A DNA stretch of 64,000 nucleotides, from the NCBI GenBank assembly GCA_027484445.1, contig JAIXSY010000044.1:1-64000 (forward strand), in the 5' to 3' direction. Positions 27,238-34,543 of the stretch are shown here, piece by piece. The position numbers and the translations under genes are program-made. Origin of the DNA: Verrucomicrobiaceae bacterium. Lineage in GTDB: Bacteria > Verrucomicrobiota > Verrucomicrobiia > Verrucomicrobiales > Verrucomicrobiaceae. The notes under the pieces are model-generated. The model ran no database searches. It was not told the origin of the DNA and saw only the letters and a program-made list of their open reading frames with translations. Position 1 is the stretch's first letter; the number at the start of each line of letters is the position of its first letter.

Positions 27238-28791
27238 ATGAACTCCTCCGACCGACGCTCGCTTCACCTTCACCCTCTTTGGCTGTTCGCGATCGGCACT
27301 CTCGCGCTGCCGTCCGCAGAGGCCGCGACACCGTCCGAAGTCTCCGCCGCCACCATCAAAGCCGTCACCTTCTACCACACCCACGCGGCGTCCCACGGCG
27401 GTTACGTCTATCGCTACAGCGCCGACTTCACCCTACGTGAGGCCGAAGGCATCCCCGGCCCTGACACCATCTGGATTCAGCCACCGGGCACGCCGGCGGT
27501 CGCGATGGCGATGCTGGATGCTTACGAGGCCACGAAGGACGAAAAGTGCCTCGCCGCCGCCGTGGAGGCCGCGCGATGCGTTTCGCGCACGCAGCTCGCT
27601 TCGGGTGGTTGGGACTACTCGGGCCATTTCGATGCCAAAGGCCGCGAATCGAAGAATTACTGCCGCAAGGCCGATGGAACGGCCATTCCACACACGATGA
27701 CCAGTTCGCGCGAAGCCGGCTGGCACAACTGGCGTCGGCAGGACAAGAAAAACTACGCCACCTATGACGACGACGTCTCCCAGGCCGCCACGCGCTTGCT
27801 CGTGCGGGTTGATCACGCGCTCGGTGGCAAGGACGCCGAGATCAAAGCCGCCGCCGACTTCGCGCTGCAAACCCTCCTCATGACGCAGTATCCGGCCGGT
27901 GGTTGGAGCGCGAATTTTGACGACGCGCCCACCGCGCCGCCGCCTGTCGAAAAGTATCCCATCAAGCCCGCGAGCTACCCCGCCGACTGGCCGCGCAAGT
28001 GGCCGAAGGACTTCACCGGCTGCTACGTCCTCAATGACAACACTCACGCCACCTTGATGAGCACCCTGCTCCTCGCCTGGCAGCTTCGTGGCGATCCAAA
28101 ATACCTCGAAGCCGCGAAACGCGGCGGCGACTTCCTCCTGCTCGCGCAGATGCCCGATCCGCAGCCCGCCTGGGCGCAGCAATACAACGCCGACATGCAG
28201 CCCGTGTGGAGCCGTCAATTCGAGCCCACCGCTATCAGCGGTCGCGAAAGCCAGGCCGCCATGTGGGCCCTGCTGAAGCTCGCCGCCGCCACCGGCGACA
28301 AAAAATACCTCGCCCCCGTCGCCAAAGCCATCACCTACCTCCGCACCGTGCTCCTGCCCGGCAACAAGCTCGCCCGCTTCTACGAACTCAACACCAACAA
28401 GCCCCTCTACTTCGAGCGCGGCCCCGGCGGCAAAGGCTTCGAACTGACCTACTCCGATGCCAAAGCCTCCTCCAACTACGGCTGGGTCTGGGACAGCGAA
28501 CTCGACGCCCTCCAAGCCGCCGGCAGCCAGATCGCCCGTGGCGAGCCCGTCACCTTCCCCCGCACCGAAAAAGAACGCTGGTCCTCCCCACCCACCGACG
28601 CGGACATCGCCACCATCCTCAAAGAACAAGCCCCCAACGGCTCCTGGCCCATCACCGACGACGAACGCGGCGTGATGCGCGACGCGAACGGCAAAAAACA
28701 AAAGCCAGCTGGTGGCGTGATCTACAGCCTCGACTTCGTGCAGAACGTCAAAGCCCTCAGTGCATGGCTGAAAGCGAAAGGAGCAAAATGA
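27238..28791 (+). CDS. Secreted pectate lyase (PF09492 type, PL10-like)
   Basis: 517 residues with a signal peptide (LHLHPLWLFAIGTLALPSAEAA). An alpha-toroid lyase domain follows: GYVYRYSADFTLREAEGIPGPDTIWIQPPGTPAV, SGGWDYSGHFD, TYDDDVSQAATRLLVRVD and TQYPAGGWSANFDD. Later blocks are VLNDNTHATLMSTLLLAW, WAQQYNADMQPVWSRQFEPTAISGRES, and GPGGKGFELTYSDAKASSNYGWVWDSELDAL. This pattern fits the pectic acid lyase family that cleaves polygalacturonate by beta-elimination. The stop overlaps the ATG of the DUF1549/1553 gene (ATGA), so they are translationally coupled. Divergent from gcvT. Confidence 0.88.
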   Translation: MNSSDRRSLHLHPLWLFAIGTLALPSAEAATPSEVSAATIKAVTFYHTHAASHGGYVYRYSADFTLREAEGIPGPDTIWIQPPGTPAVAMAMLDAYEATKDEKCLAAAVEAARCVSRTQLASGGWDYSGHFDAKGRESKNYCRKADGTAIPHTMTSSREAGWHNWRRQDKKNYATYDDDVSQAATRLLVRVDHALGGKDAEIKAAADFALQTLLMTQYPAGGWSANFDDAPTAPPPVEKYPIKPASYPADWPRKWPKDFTGCYVLNDNTHATLMSTLLLAWQLRGDPKYLEAAKRGGDFLLLAQMPDPQPAWAQQYNADMQPVWSRQFEPTAISGRESQAAMWALLKLAAATGDKKYLAPVAKAITYLRTVLLPGNKLARFYELNTNKPLYFERGPGGKGFELTYSDAKASSNYGWVWDSELDALQAAGSQIARGEPVTFPRTEKERWSSPPTDADIATILKEQAPNGSWPITDDERGVMRDANGKKQKPAGGVIYSLDFVQNVKALSAWLKAKGAK

Positions 28792-30875
28792 ACCGCACTG
28801 GCCCAGAATTTAGGCAGAAGAATGGGGGCAAAAGAATGGGTTCTTTATTCTCCTGCCCCCATTCTTTTGCCTGCCTTCTGATTGTTTGCCTTTCCAGCCT
28901 TCTCTTCACTCAAGCCGCCGAGAAATACGACAACCCCACGCCCTGGTCCTACCAGCGTCTCCAGCGCCCAGCCATTCCCGCCACGAAAGACACCGCGTGG
29001 CCGAAAGACGAACTCGACCGCTTCATCCTCGCTCGTTTGGAAAAAGAAAACCTCCGCCCCATCGGCGATGCGCCACGTGCGACACTCATCCGCCGTGCAT
29101 CCTTCGATCTGCGAGGCCTGCCGCCATCTCAAGCCGAGGTCGAGGCCTTCGTGCGCGATCCTTCGCCCGACGACGCGGCCTTTGCCAAAGTCGTGGACGC
29201 GTTCCTTCAATCCGAACGCTTCGGCGAGCGCTGGGCGCGGCATTGGCTCGATGTCGTTCGCTACGCCGACAGCGTCGGCCGCGTGTGGAATGCACCGTTT
29301 CTGTATGCGGCGAGGTATCGCGATTGGGTGATCGACTCCTTCAACGAAGACAAGCCCTACAACCGCTTCGTCGCCGAGCAGATTGCGGGCGATTTGCTGC
29401 CTGCGAAAACCGTGCTGCAGCGCCGCGATCAAATCGTCGGCACCGGCATGCTCGCGCTCGGCAGCATGAACGTGCAGGAGGGCGACTACGAGCAATACAT
29501 CCTCGATCAGGTCGATGACCAGATCGACGTCGTTGGGCGTGCGTTCCTCGGCCTCACACTGGCCTGCGCACGCTGCCACGACCACAAAACGGAGCCCGTC
29601 ACCATGCGCGACTACTATGCGCTCGCCGGCATCTTTTACAGCAGCCGCACACTCAGCGGCACACCGAACCGCAACGAAGGCGTCAGCGGCGGTTACGTCA
29701 GCCCCGAGGCACTCGTCGATCTGCCCACGGAGCTCGATGAGGCCGTTGGCCCGCCGCAAAAACTGCCCGCAGGCATCCATTCGATGGATGACCTCCGCGA
29801 ACTCGGCAATGCGAAGGAAACCATCCGCTACGACCACGATCCGCACTTTTGCATGGGCGTGATCGACGCCGAGATCAAAGACTGCGAAATCGCCATCGGC
29901 GGCGATCCGCATGATCGCGACATCGCGCCCGCTCGCGGCGAAATGAAGCTGCCCGCCTTGCCACCGATGCCCAAAGTGCCCGCGCAAAGCTCCGGCCGCC
30001 TCGAATTCGCCCAATGGCTCACGCAGCCCACGCATCCGCTCACCTCCCGCGTGATGGTGAACCGCCTCTGGCAGCATCTTTTCGGCGAAGGCCTCGTGCG
30101 CACGCCCGATGACTTCGGCATCACCGGCGCCGATCCCAGCCATCCCGAACTGCTCGACCATCTCGCGATCCGTTTCGTCGAAAACGGCTACAGCATGAAG
30201 AAGATGATCCGCGCCATGATGCTCAGCCGCACCTATCGACTTTCGTCGGGAAATTCGGAATTCGGAATGCGGAGTGCGGAATCCCAATCAAGCACCGCTC
30301 CGGCGTCAGCATCTTCCATTCCGCATTCCGAACTCCGCACTCCGCATTCATCCTCCGATCACCCCGACGCAGGCAACAAGCTCTATTGGCGAATGAATGC
30401 CAAACGTCTGGAGTTGGAGCCCCTGCGCGACACGCTCCTGCAACTCGCCGGACAACTCACCTTTGATCGCCCCGAAGGCATCCAAGTCGCCGGAAGCGGC
30501 GGCAAAGGCCGTCACGGCATCACGCGCGGCCTGCTCGGCATCAAGGAGCCGTATCGCACCATCTATCTGCCCGTCGTCCGCGACAACATCCCCGAACTCT
30601 TCAGCACCTTCGACTTCCCCGGCCCCACCCAAATCAAAGGCCAGCGCGATGTGACGACCGTCGCCCCGCAGGCCTTGTTTTTCATGAACAATCCCTTCGT
30701 GGAGCAAATCGCCGCTCAAATCACAGAGAAGGCCGGAAAAGACACGAAAGCCATCTATCAGCTCCTTTTGGGCCGCGAACCCACTTCCGAAGAAATCACC
30801 GACGCACGCGACTTGGACGACCAAACGCTCGTGCAGGCACTTCTGGGCACCGCAGAGTTTCGATATGTTTTTTGA
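28788..30875 (+). CDS. DUF1549/DUF1553 domain protein interrupted by repeat-derived segments
   Basis: 695 residues. The ATG overlaps the pectate lyase stop and has an AAAGGAG five bases upstream. After a hydrophobic export segment (FACLLIVCLSSLLFTQAAE) comes DUF1549: PKDELDRFILARLEKENLRP, RRASFDLRGLPPSQAEVEAF, RFGERWARHWLDVVRYADS, a CxxCH-like ACARCHDHK and PVTMRDYYALAGIFYS. DUF1553 follows: LEFAQWLTQPTHPLTSRVMVNRLWQHLFGEGLV and NKLYWRMNAKRLELEPLRDTLLQ. The family, common in Planctomycetes and Verrucomicrobia, is of unknown function and usually precedes DUF1501 genes. Two palindromic repeats are embedded: one in the region before the signal helix (28811-28873) and one in the linker after MLSRTYRLSS (30252-30351). 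Confidence 0.9.
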   Translation: MNRTGPEFRQKNGGKRMGSLFSCPHSFACLLIVCLSSLLFTQAAEKYDNPTPWSYQRLQRPAIPATKDTAWPKDELDRFILARLEKENLRPIGDAPRATLIRRASFDLRGLPPSQAEVEAFVRDPSPDDAAFAKVVDAFLQSERFGERWARHWLDVVRYADSVGRVWNAPFLYAARYRDWVIDSFNEDKPYNRFVAEQIAGDLLPAKTVLQRRDQIVGTGMLALGSMNVQEGDYEQYILDQVDDQIDVVGRAFLGLTLACARCHDHKTEPVTMRDYYALAGIFYSSRTLSGTPNRNEGVSGGYVSPEALVDLPTELDEAVGPPQKLPAGIHSMDDLRELGNAKETIRYDHDPHFCMGVIDAEIKDCEIAIGGDPHDRDIAPARGEMKLPALPPMPKVPAQSSGRLEFAQWLTQPTHPLTSRVMVNRLWQHLFGEGLVRTPDDFGITGADPSHPELLDHLAIRFVENGYSMKKMIRAMMLSRTYRLSSGNSEFGMRSAESQSSTAPASASSIPHSELRTPHSSSDHPDAGNKLYWRMNAKRLELEPLRDTLLQLAGQLTFDRPEGIQVAGSGGKGRHGITRGLLGIKEPYRTIYLPVVRDNIPELFSTFDFPGPTQIKGQRDVTTVAPQALFFMNNPFVEQIAAQITEKAGKDTKAIYQLLLGREPTSEEITDARDLDDQTLVQALLGTAEFRYVF
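28811..28873. repeat. Long palindrome at the 5' end of the DUF1549 gene
   Basis: GAATGGGGGCA (28820-28830) pairs perfectly with TGCCCCCATTC (28854-28864). The stem extends outward with mostly matched bases to about 20 bp. Inside the loop AAAGAA (28831-28836) pairs with TTCTTT (28841-28846), giving a two-tier hairpin. It starts 20 bases after the ATG and codes for the residues just before and in the signal segment. Confidence 0.8.
30252..30351. repeat. Inverted pair of 7-bp-unit arrays inside the DUF1553 coding region
   Basis: The left arm (30252-30282) contains GGAATTC, GGAATGC and GGAGTGC units. The right arm (30317-30351) is the reverse complement type (GCATTCC, GAACTCC, GCACTCC, GCATTC). 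About 34 bp lie between. As 7 is not a multiple of 3, three units give a 7-residue peptide period: NSEFGMR on one arm, IPHSELRTPHS on the other. Confidence 0.85.
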
Positions 30876-30906
30876 ATGCGGAATTCGGAGTTCGGAATGC
30901 GGAATA
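30873..30906. repeat. 7-bp-unit array between DUF1553 and the four-helix-bundle gene
   Basis: The array begins with the TGA stop codon of the DUF1553 gene (TGAATGCGGAATTCGGAG) and continues with GGAGTTC, GGAATGC and GGAAT. It has the same unit and orientation as the left arm at 30252. Confidence 0.85.
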
Positions 30907-30929
30907 ACAAGCCAGCCAATCACCAGCCT

Positions 30930-31304
30930 ATGAATACAGACCTCAAAAAGCGCACCAAAGATTTTGCTCTTCGCGTCATCAAACTCGTGGAAAGCCTTCC
31001 GAATACCCGCACATCGGATGTGCTGGGAAAACAACTTCTTCGTTCTGGCACTTCTGTGGGTGCAAATTACCGCTCGGCTTGCCGGGCACGCAGTGCTGCG
31101 GAGTTTCAGGCTAAAATGGGCATTGTCGAAGAAGAGGCGGATGAATCAGGCTTTTGGATCGAACTGCTCGCCGACTCCAAACAGGTCAAAGCTGCTCGCG
31201 TGGCCGAACTCCTCAAGGAAGCAGGTGAATTGACCGCCATTGCAGTGACCTCGATCAAAACCTCAAGACTGAATGCGGGAGGTAAGGCGAAAAAGAGAGC
31301 GTGA
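30930..31304 (+). CDS. Four-helix-bundle protein of the 23S rRNA intervening-sequence (IVP/S23) family
   Basis: 124 residues. FALRVIKLVESLPNTRTSDVLGKQLLRSGTSVGANYR is the family signature. SAAEFQAKMGIVEEEADESGFWIELL follows, then two further helices and a basic tail (GGKAKKRA). Family members were first noticed as reading frames in 23S rRNA intervening sequences of Leptospira and Coxiella, and are also found as small stand-alone genes. The biochemical function is unknown; pentameric bundles and nucleic-acid binding have been proposed. It sits between DUF1553 and DUF1501, a pair usually adjacent, and is bracketed by 7-bp-unit arrays, which suggests insertion. Confidence 0.92.
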   Translation: MNTDLKKRTKDFALRVIKLVESLPNTRTSDVLGKQLLRSGTSVGANYRSACRARSAAEFQAKMGIVEEEADESGFWIELLADSKQVKAARVAELLKEAGELTAIAVTSIKTSRLNAGGKAKKRA

Positions 31305-31336
31305 ATGCGGAATGTGGAACTCGGAATTCGGAATAC
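31302..31336. repeat. 7-bp-unit array after the four-helix-bundle gene
   Basis: Starts with the TGA stop of the four-helix-bundle gene (TGAATGCGGAATGTGG) and continues with GGAACTC, GGAATTC and GGAATAC. It is in the same orientation as the array at 30873. Confidence 0.85.
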
Positions 31337-31366
31337 AAACCAGATTAACACCAGAGCCTAGAAGTC

Positions 31367-32797
31367 ATGAAAGCGCCCTTCACTCCGCAATTCGCATTCG
31401 ACAATCCGCAATTACCCATTCCGCATTCCGAACTCCGAATTCCGCATTTCCCGACCCGCCGCTCCATTCTCCAATCCACCAGCGCTGGCTTTGGCTGGCT
31501 GGCGTTCAATGCGCTGCATCAGCAGTGGGCGAGTGCTGCGGCGCCGCCGAAGACGATCAATCCGCTCGCTCCGAAGGCCCCGCATTTCGCGGCGAAGGCC
31601 AAACGCGTGATTTTCATGTTCATGCAGGGCGGGCCGAGTCATCTGGACACGTTTGATTACAAACCGGAGCTGGTGAAGGCGCAGGAAGCCAAAACGGCGA
31701 AGTACATGGGCACCGCGTTCGATTTCAAACCACGCGGCAAGAGCGGTCTCATGATCTCGGATGCGTTTCCAGAGCTGTCGAAGCATGCGGATGATCTCTG
31801 CATCCTCAATGGCATGCAGACGCGCACGAACGCCCATCAGATGGCCACGGTGGCGCTGCACATCGGCAGCGAGATCTTTGTGCGGCCTTCGATGGGGGCG
31901 TGGATCGTCTATGGACTCGGCAGCGAGGCGGAGGACCTGCCAGGCTTTGTCACGATCAATCCCGTGGCCGATACCGGCGGCGCGATGAACTACGGCTCGG
32001 CGTTTTTGCCCGCGAGCTTCCAGGGCACACGCCTCAGCACCACCGGCGGTGGCGTTCCCGATCTCTCGAACGACCGGCTCAGCGACGCGCAGCAGCGCAA
32101 GCAGATCGAATTCATCCAAAAAGCCAATCGCAGGCTCCTCGCGGGCGATCCCGGCAATCCCGAGCTCGAAGGCATCATTCAAAGCTACGAACTCGCCTAC
32201 AAAATGCAGACCAGCGTGCCCGACGTGCTCGATCTCGACCAAGAGCCCGCGCACATCCGCGAGCTCTACGGCCTCGACAACGGCGACACCGAGCGCTTCG
32301 GCACGCAATGTCTCATGGCGCGTCGTTTGGCGGAGAAAGGCGTGCGCTTCATCCAGCTCACCAGCGCTGGCTGGGACCATCATCAGCAACTCCGCGAAGG
32401 CATCACGCGTCAGGCCGGCAGCATCGACAAACCCATCGCCGGCCTTATCGCCGATCTGAAGCAGCGCGACATGCTCAAAGACACCCTCATCCTTTGGGGC
32501 GGCGAGTTTGGCCGCGGCTCAAGCTACGACAACGAACTCTACAACGGTCGCGGACACAACGGCCGCGGCTACACCATGTGGATGGCCGGCGGCGGCGTGA
32601 AAGGCGGCTTCACTTATGGCAGCACGAACGCGATGGGCGACACCGCCGAAACCGGCATCATCACCACTCACGATCTTCACGCCACCGTGCTCCATCTCCT
32701 CGGCATCAATCACGAACGGCTGACGTATCGCTACTCCGGCCGAAATTTCCGCCTCACCGACGTGCACGGCGAGGTGGCGAAGGACATCATCGTATGA
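31367..32797 (+). CDS. DUF1501 secreted protein with Tat-like signal
   Basis: 476 residues. A twin-arginine-type signal TRRSILQSTSAGFGWLAFNAL lies at about residues 30-50. The DUF1501 domain, an alkaline-phosphatase/sulfatase-like fold, shows KRVIFMFMQGGPSHLDTFDYKP, DLCILNGMQTRTNAHQMATVALHIG, GSWIVYGLG-like PSMGAWIVYGLG, RELYGLD, VRFIQLTSAGWDHHQQL, LILWGGEFGR and GRGHNGRGYTMWMAGGGVKGG. It normally partners DUF1549/1553 proteins. The first 28 residues (QFAFDNPQLPIPHSELRIPH) are encoded by the 7-bp-unit array and are unlike family N-termini. An internal start is not obvious. Confidence 0.9.
   Translation: MKAPFTPQFAFDNPQLPIPHSELRIPHFPTRRSILQSTSAGFGWLAFNALHQQWASAAAPPKTINPLAPKAPHFAAKAKRVIFMFMQGGPSHLDTFDYKPELVKAQEAKTAKYMGTAFDFKPRGKSGLMISDAFPELSKHADDLCILNGMQTRTNAHQMATVALHIGSEIFVRPSMGAWIVYGLGSEAEDLPGFVTINPVADTGGAMNYGSAFLPASFQGTRLSTTGGGVPDLSNDRLSDAQQRKQIEFIQKANRRLLAGDPGNPELEGIIQSYELAYKMQTSVPDVLDLDQEPAHIRELYGLDNGDTERFGTQCLMARRLAEKGVRFIQLTSAGWDHHQQLREGITRQAGSIDKPIAGLIADLKQRDMLKDTLILWGGEFGRGSSYDNELYNGRGHNGRGYTMWMAGGGVKGGFTYGSTNAMGDTAETGIITTHDLHATVLHLLGINHERLTYRYSGRNFRLTDVHGEVAKDIIV
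31380..31449. repeat. 7-bp-unit array, opposite orientation, in the 5' end of the DUF1501 gene
   Basis: Units ATTCCGC, ATTCCGAACTCCG and AATTCCGC run in the reverse-complement sense to the arrays at 30873 and 31302. An imperfect part lies at 31380-31415 (CTCCGCAATTCGCATTCG). Translated, it gives IPHSELRIPH. Confidence 0.85.
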
Positions 32798-32813
32798 GGC
32801 AGGTTGGATATGC

Positions 32814-34304
32814 TCAGGGCGCATCCCGACCTGCGGGACGCACGGCCTTTCCTTTCACGCCGCTTAGCGAATCGCCCAACTCCAGACGCCATGCCTCGGC
32901 ATAGGCCTTCAGCTTGGCGACCACCTCCGGGTGCTGCGCACTGACATCGACTGACTCAGCAGGATCTTGCGTCAGATCGTAAAGCGCCTCGGCCTGCTGC
33001 GCGACTTGGTAGCCATGTCGTGTGGCGATGCCGGCGATGCCACTTTGGGTGATGGAGGCTGGCTTCATGCTTTCCCATTGAGAAGGTTTGCCATCGCGTC
33101 CAGGCTCTCCCATGACCGTGATGTAGGGGTGAGCCAAATGCAGCTTCCAGGGTCCACTGCGGATCGCTTGCAACTCATCACCCGCATAAAAAACAATCGA
33201 TTCGTGTGGCGAGGAAGCCCCGTCTCGCCCCAGCAGCAGAGGGCCGATGTCTTTGCCATCCATCTTTCGGTCTGGCAGCGGCGCGCCCAGCCAAGCTGCC
33301 AGCGTTGGCAGCAGATCCATGGCCGTCACCGGTTCGTCACAAACGCGCGCTGCAGGGATTTTGCCCGGCCATTGGATCAAGAAAGGTACCCGCACCCCAC
33401 CATCATAGCTGGTGAGTTTGCCTTCACGCAGGGGCTGGGCACGACCAGCGTGATTGCCATAACTCAGGAAAGGGCCGTTGTCGGAAAAGAACATCACCAC
33501 GGTGTTCTCCGCCACGCCCGCCTGTTGAACGGCTGCCAAAATCAGGCCGACACTCCAGTCGAGTTCTTCAACGACGTCGGCATACAGGCCATGAGGCGAC
33601 TTCCCCTTGAAGCGCTCGGAGGCAAAGATGGGCACATGCGGCATCACGTGCGGCACATAAAGAAAGAAGGGCATCTTCTCATGTCGGCGAATAAAGCTCA
33701 CGGCCTTCTCGGTGATTCGACGCGTGAACTGAGATTGATCGGGGTCCGTCTCCACGACCTTCTCGTCCTCATACAGCGGCAGGGGCGGCATCTCAGCCGC
33801 GAGACTGGGGTGGAACTTGCTGTTGTCGTTGGAATAAGGGATGCCCCAGAATTCATCAAAGCCATGCTTCAGCGGGGAAAACATCGGTGTCGTCCCGAGG
33901 TGCCATTTGCCAAATACCCCACAAACGTAGCCCTGCGCCTTCAGCAGTTCAGGCAGCAAAACCTCGTCCGGGTGAATGCCTTCCCGACTCGTGTGATTCA
34001 GCGCCCCTTGCATCGAGACTCGATTCGCCTGACAGCCCGTCAAAAAAGCGGCACGCGACGCACTGCAAACGGCCTGAGACACATAAAAAGAGGTCATCCG
34101 TGTGCCACGACTAGCGAGGGTGTCGAGGTTCGGTGTTCGATGCACTTGGCTTCCCTGACAGCCAAGATCGGCATAGCCCAAATCATCCGCAACGATCATG
34201 ATGATGTTTGGCTTGGGTGGCGTTGGAGCTTGCCCTGGCAAAGTGCCGTCTGCAGAAACGCAGAGGCACGCGAAGGCGACAGAGGATGTCACATATCGAA
34301 GCAT
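32814..34304 (-). CDS. Secreted Cys-type sulfatase
   Basis: 496 residues from the ATG at 34304 (MLRYVTSSVAFACLCVSADG, a signal peptide); an ATG at 34316 would add four residues. The metal site DD at 40-41 is in NIIMIVADDLGYADLGCQG. The formylglycine motif is C80-S-A-S-R in VCSASRAAFLTG. GVFGKWHLGT, FFLYVPHVMPHVP and VVMFFSDNGPFLSYGNH follow, with YDGGVRVPFLIQWPG nearer the C-terminus. It hydrolyses sulfate esters, presumably of polysaccharides, and needs a formylglycine-generating enzyme encoded elsewhere. The stop lies 16 bp from the convergent DUF1501 stop; it is divergent from argD. Confidence 0.94.
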   Translation of the reverse strand: MLRYVTSSVAFACLCVSADGTLPGQAPTPPKPNIIMIVADDLGYADLGCQGSQVHRTPNLDTLASRGTRMTSFYVSQAVCSASRAAFLTGCQANRVSMQGALNHTSREGIHPDEVLLPELLKAQGYVCGVFGKWHLGTTPMFSPLKHGFDEFWGIPYSNDNSKFHPSLAAEMPPLPLYEDEKVVETDPDQSQFTRRITEKAVSFIRRHEKMPFFLYVPHVMPHVPIFASERFKGKSPHGLYADVVEELDWSVGLILAAVQQAGVAENTVVMFFSDNGPFLSYGNHAGRAQPLREGKLTSYDGGVRVPFLIQWPGKIPAARVCDEPVTAMDLLPTLAAWLGAPLPDRKMDGKDIGPLLLGRDGASSPHESIVFYAGDELQAIRSGPWKLHLAHPYITVMGEPGRDGKPSQWESMKPASITQSGIAGIATRHGYQVAQQAEALYDLTQDPAESVDVSAQHPEVVAKLKAYAEAWRLELGDSLSGVKGKAVRPAGRDAP

Positions 34305-34543
34305 ACCCTGCTGCATAGCGGCAGCTCTGCCGAGATTCCAGACCAGAATGCTTGGCTGAAAGAGAACAAGCTCGGCCACTGCGGGTTCCCTCACGCCTGC
34401 CTGAGCTTTCACGCGAAAAAACGAGCCCAAAGCATCCAAGCCCCTCGACAAGACGATCCCAGGATTGGCAATGAAGCCGCTTGACGCTCCGCTGAGGGCA
34501 TTTACCCCATGCGCCCGCTCCAAAGCCCCTGACGAAAACTTAC

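Noticed and set aside
27433..28701. A long minus-strand frame opposite the pectate lyase gene
   Set aside because: There are no domains, it lies fully inside a well-supported gene, and the bias follows from codon-position GC.
29500..29600. ACARCHDHK in the DUF1549 protein as proof of a c-type cytochrome
   Set aside because: A CxxCH motif is present, but it belongs to a block conserved in DUF1549 itself; there is no separate cytochrome domain or axial Met that I can identify.
30873..31449. The 7-bp-unit arrays as a CRISPR array
   Set aside because: The units are contiguous 7-mers without regular spacers, occur in both orientations, and no cas gene is nearby.
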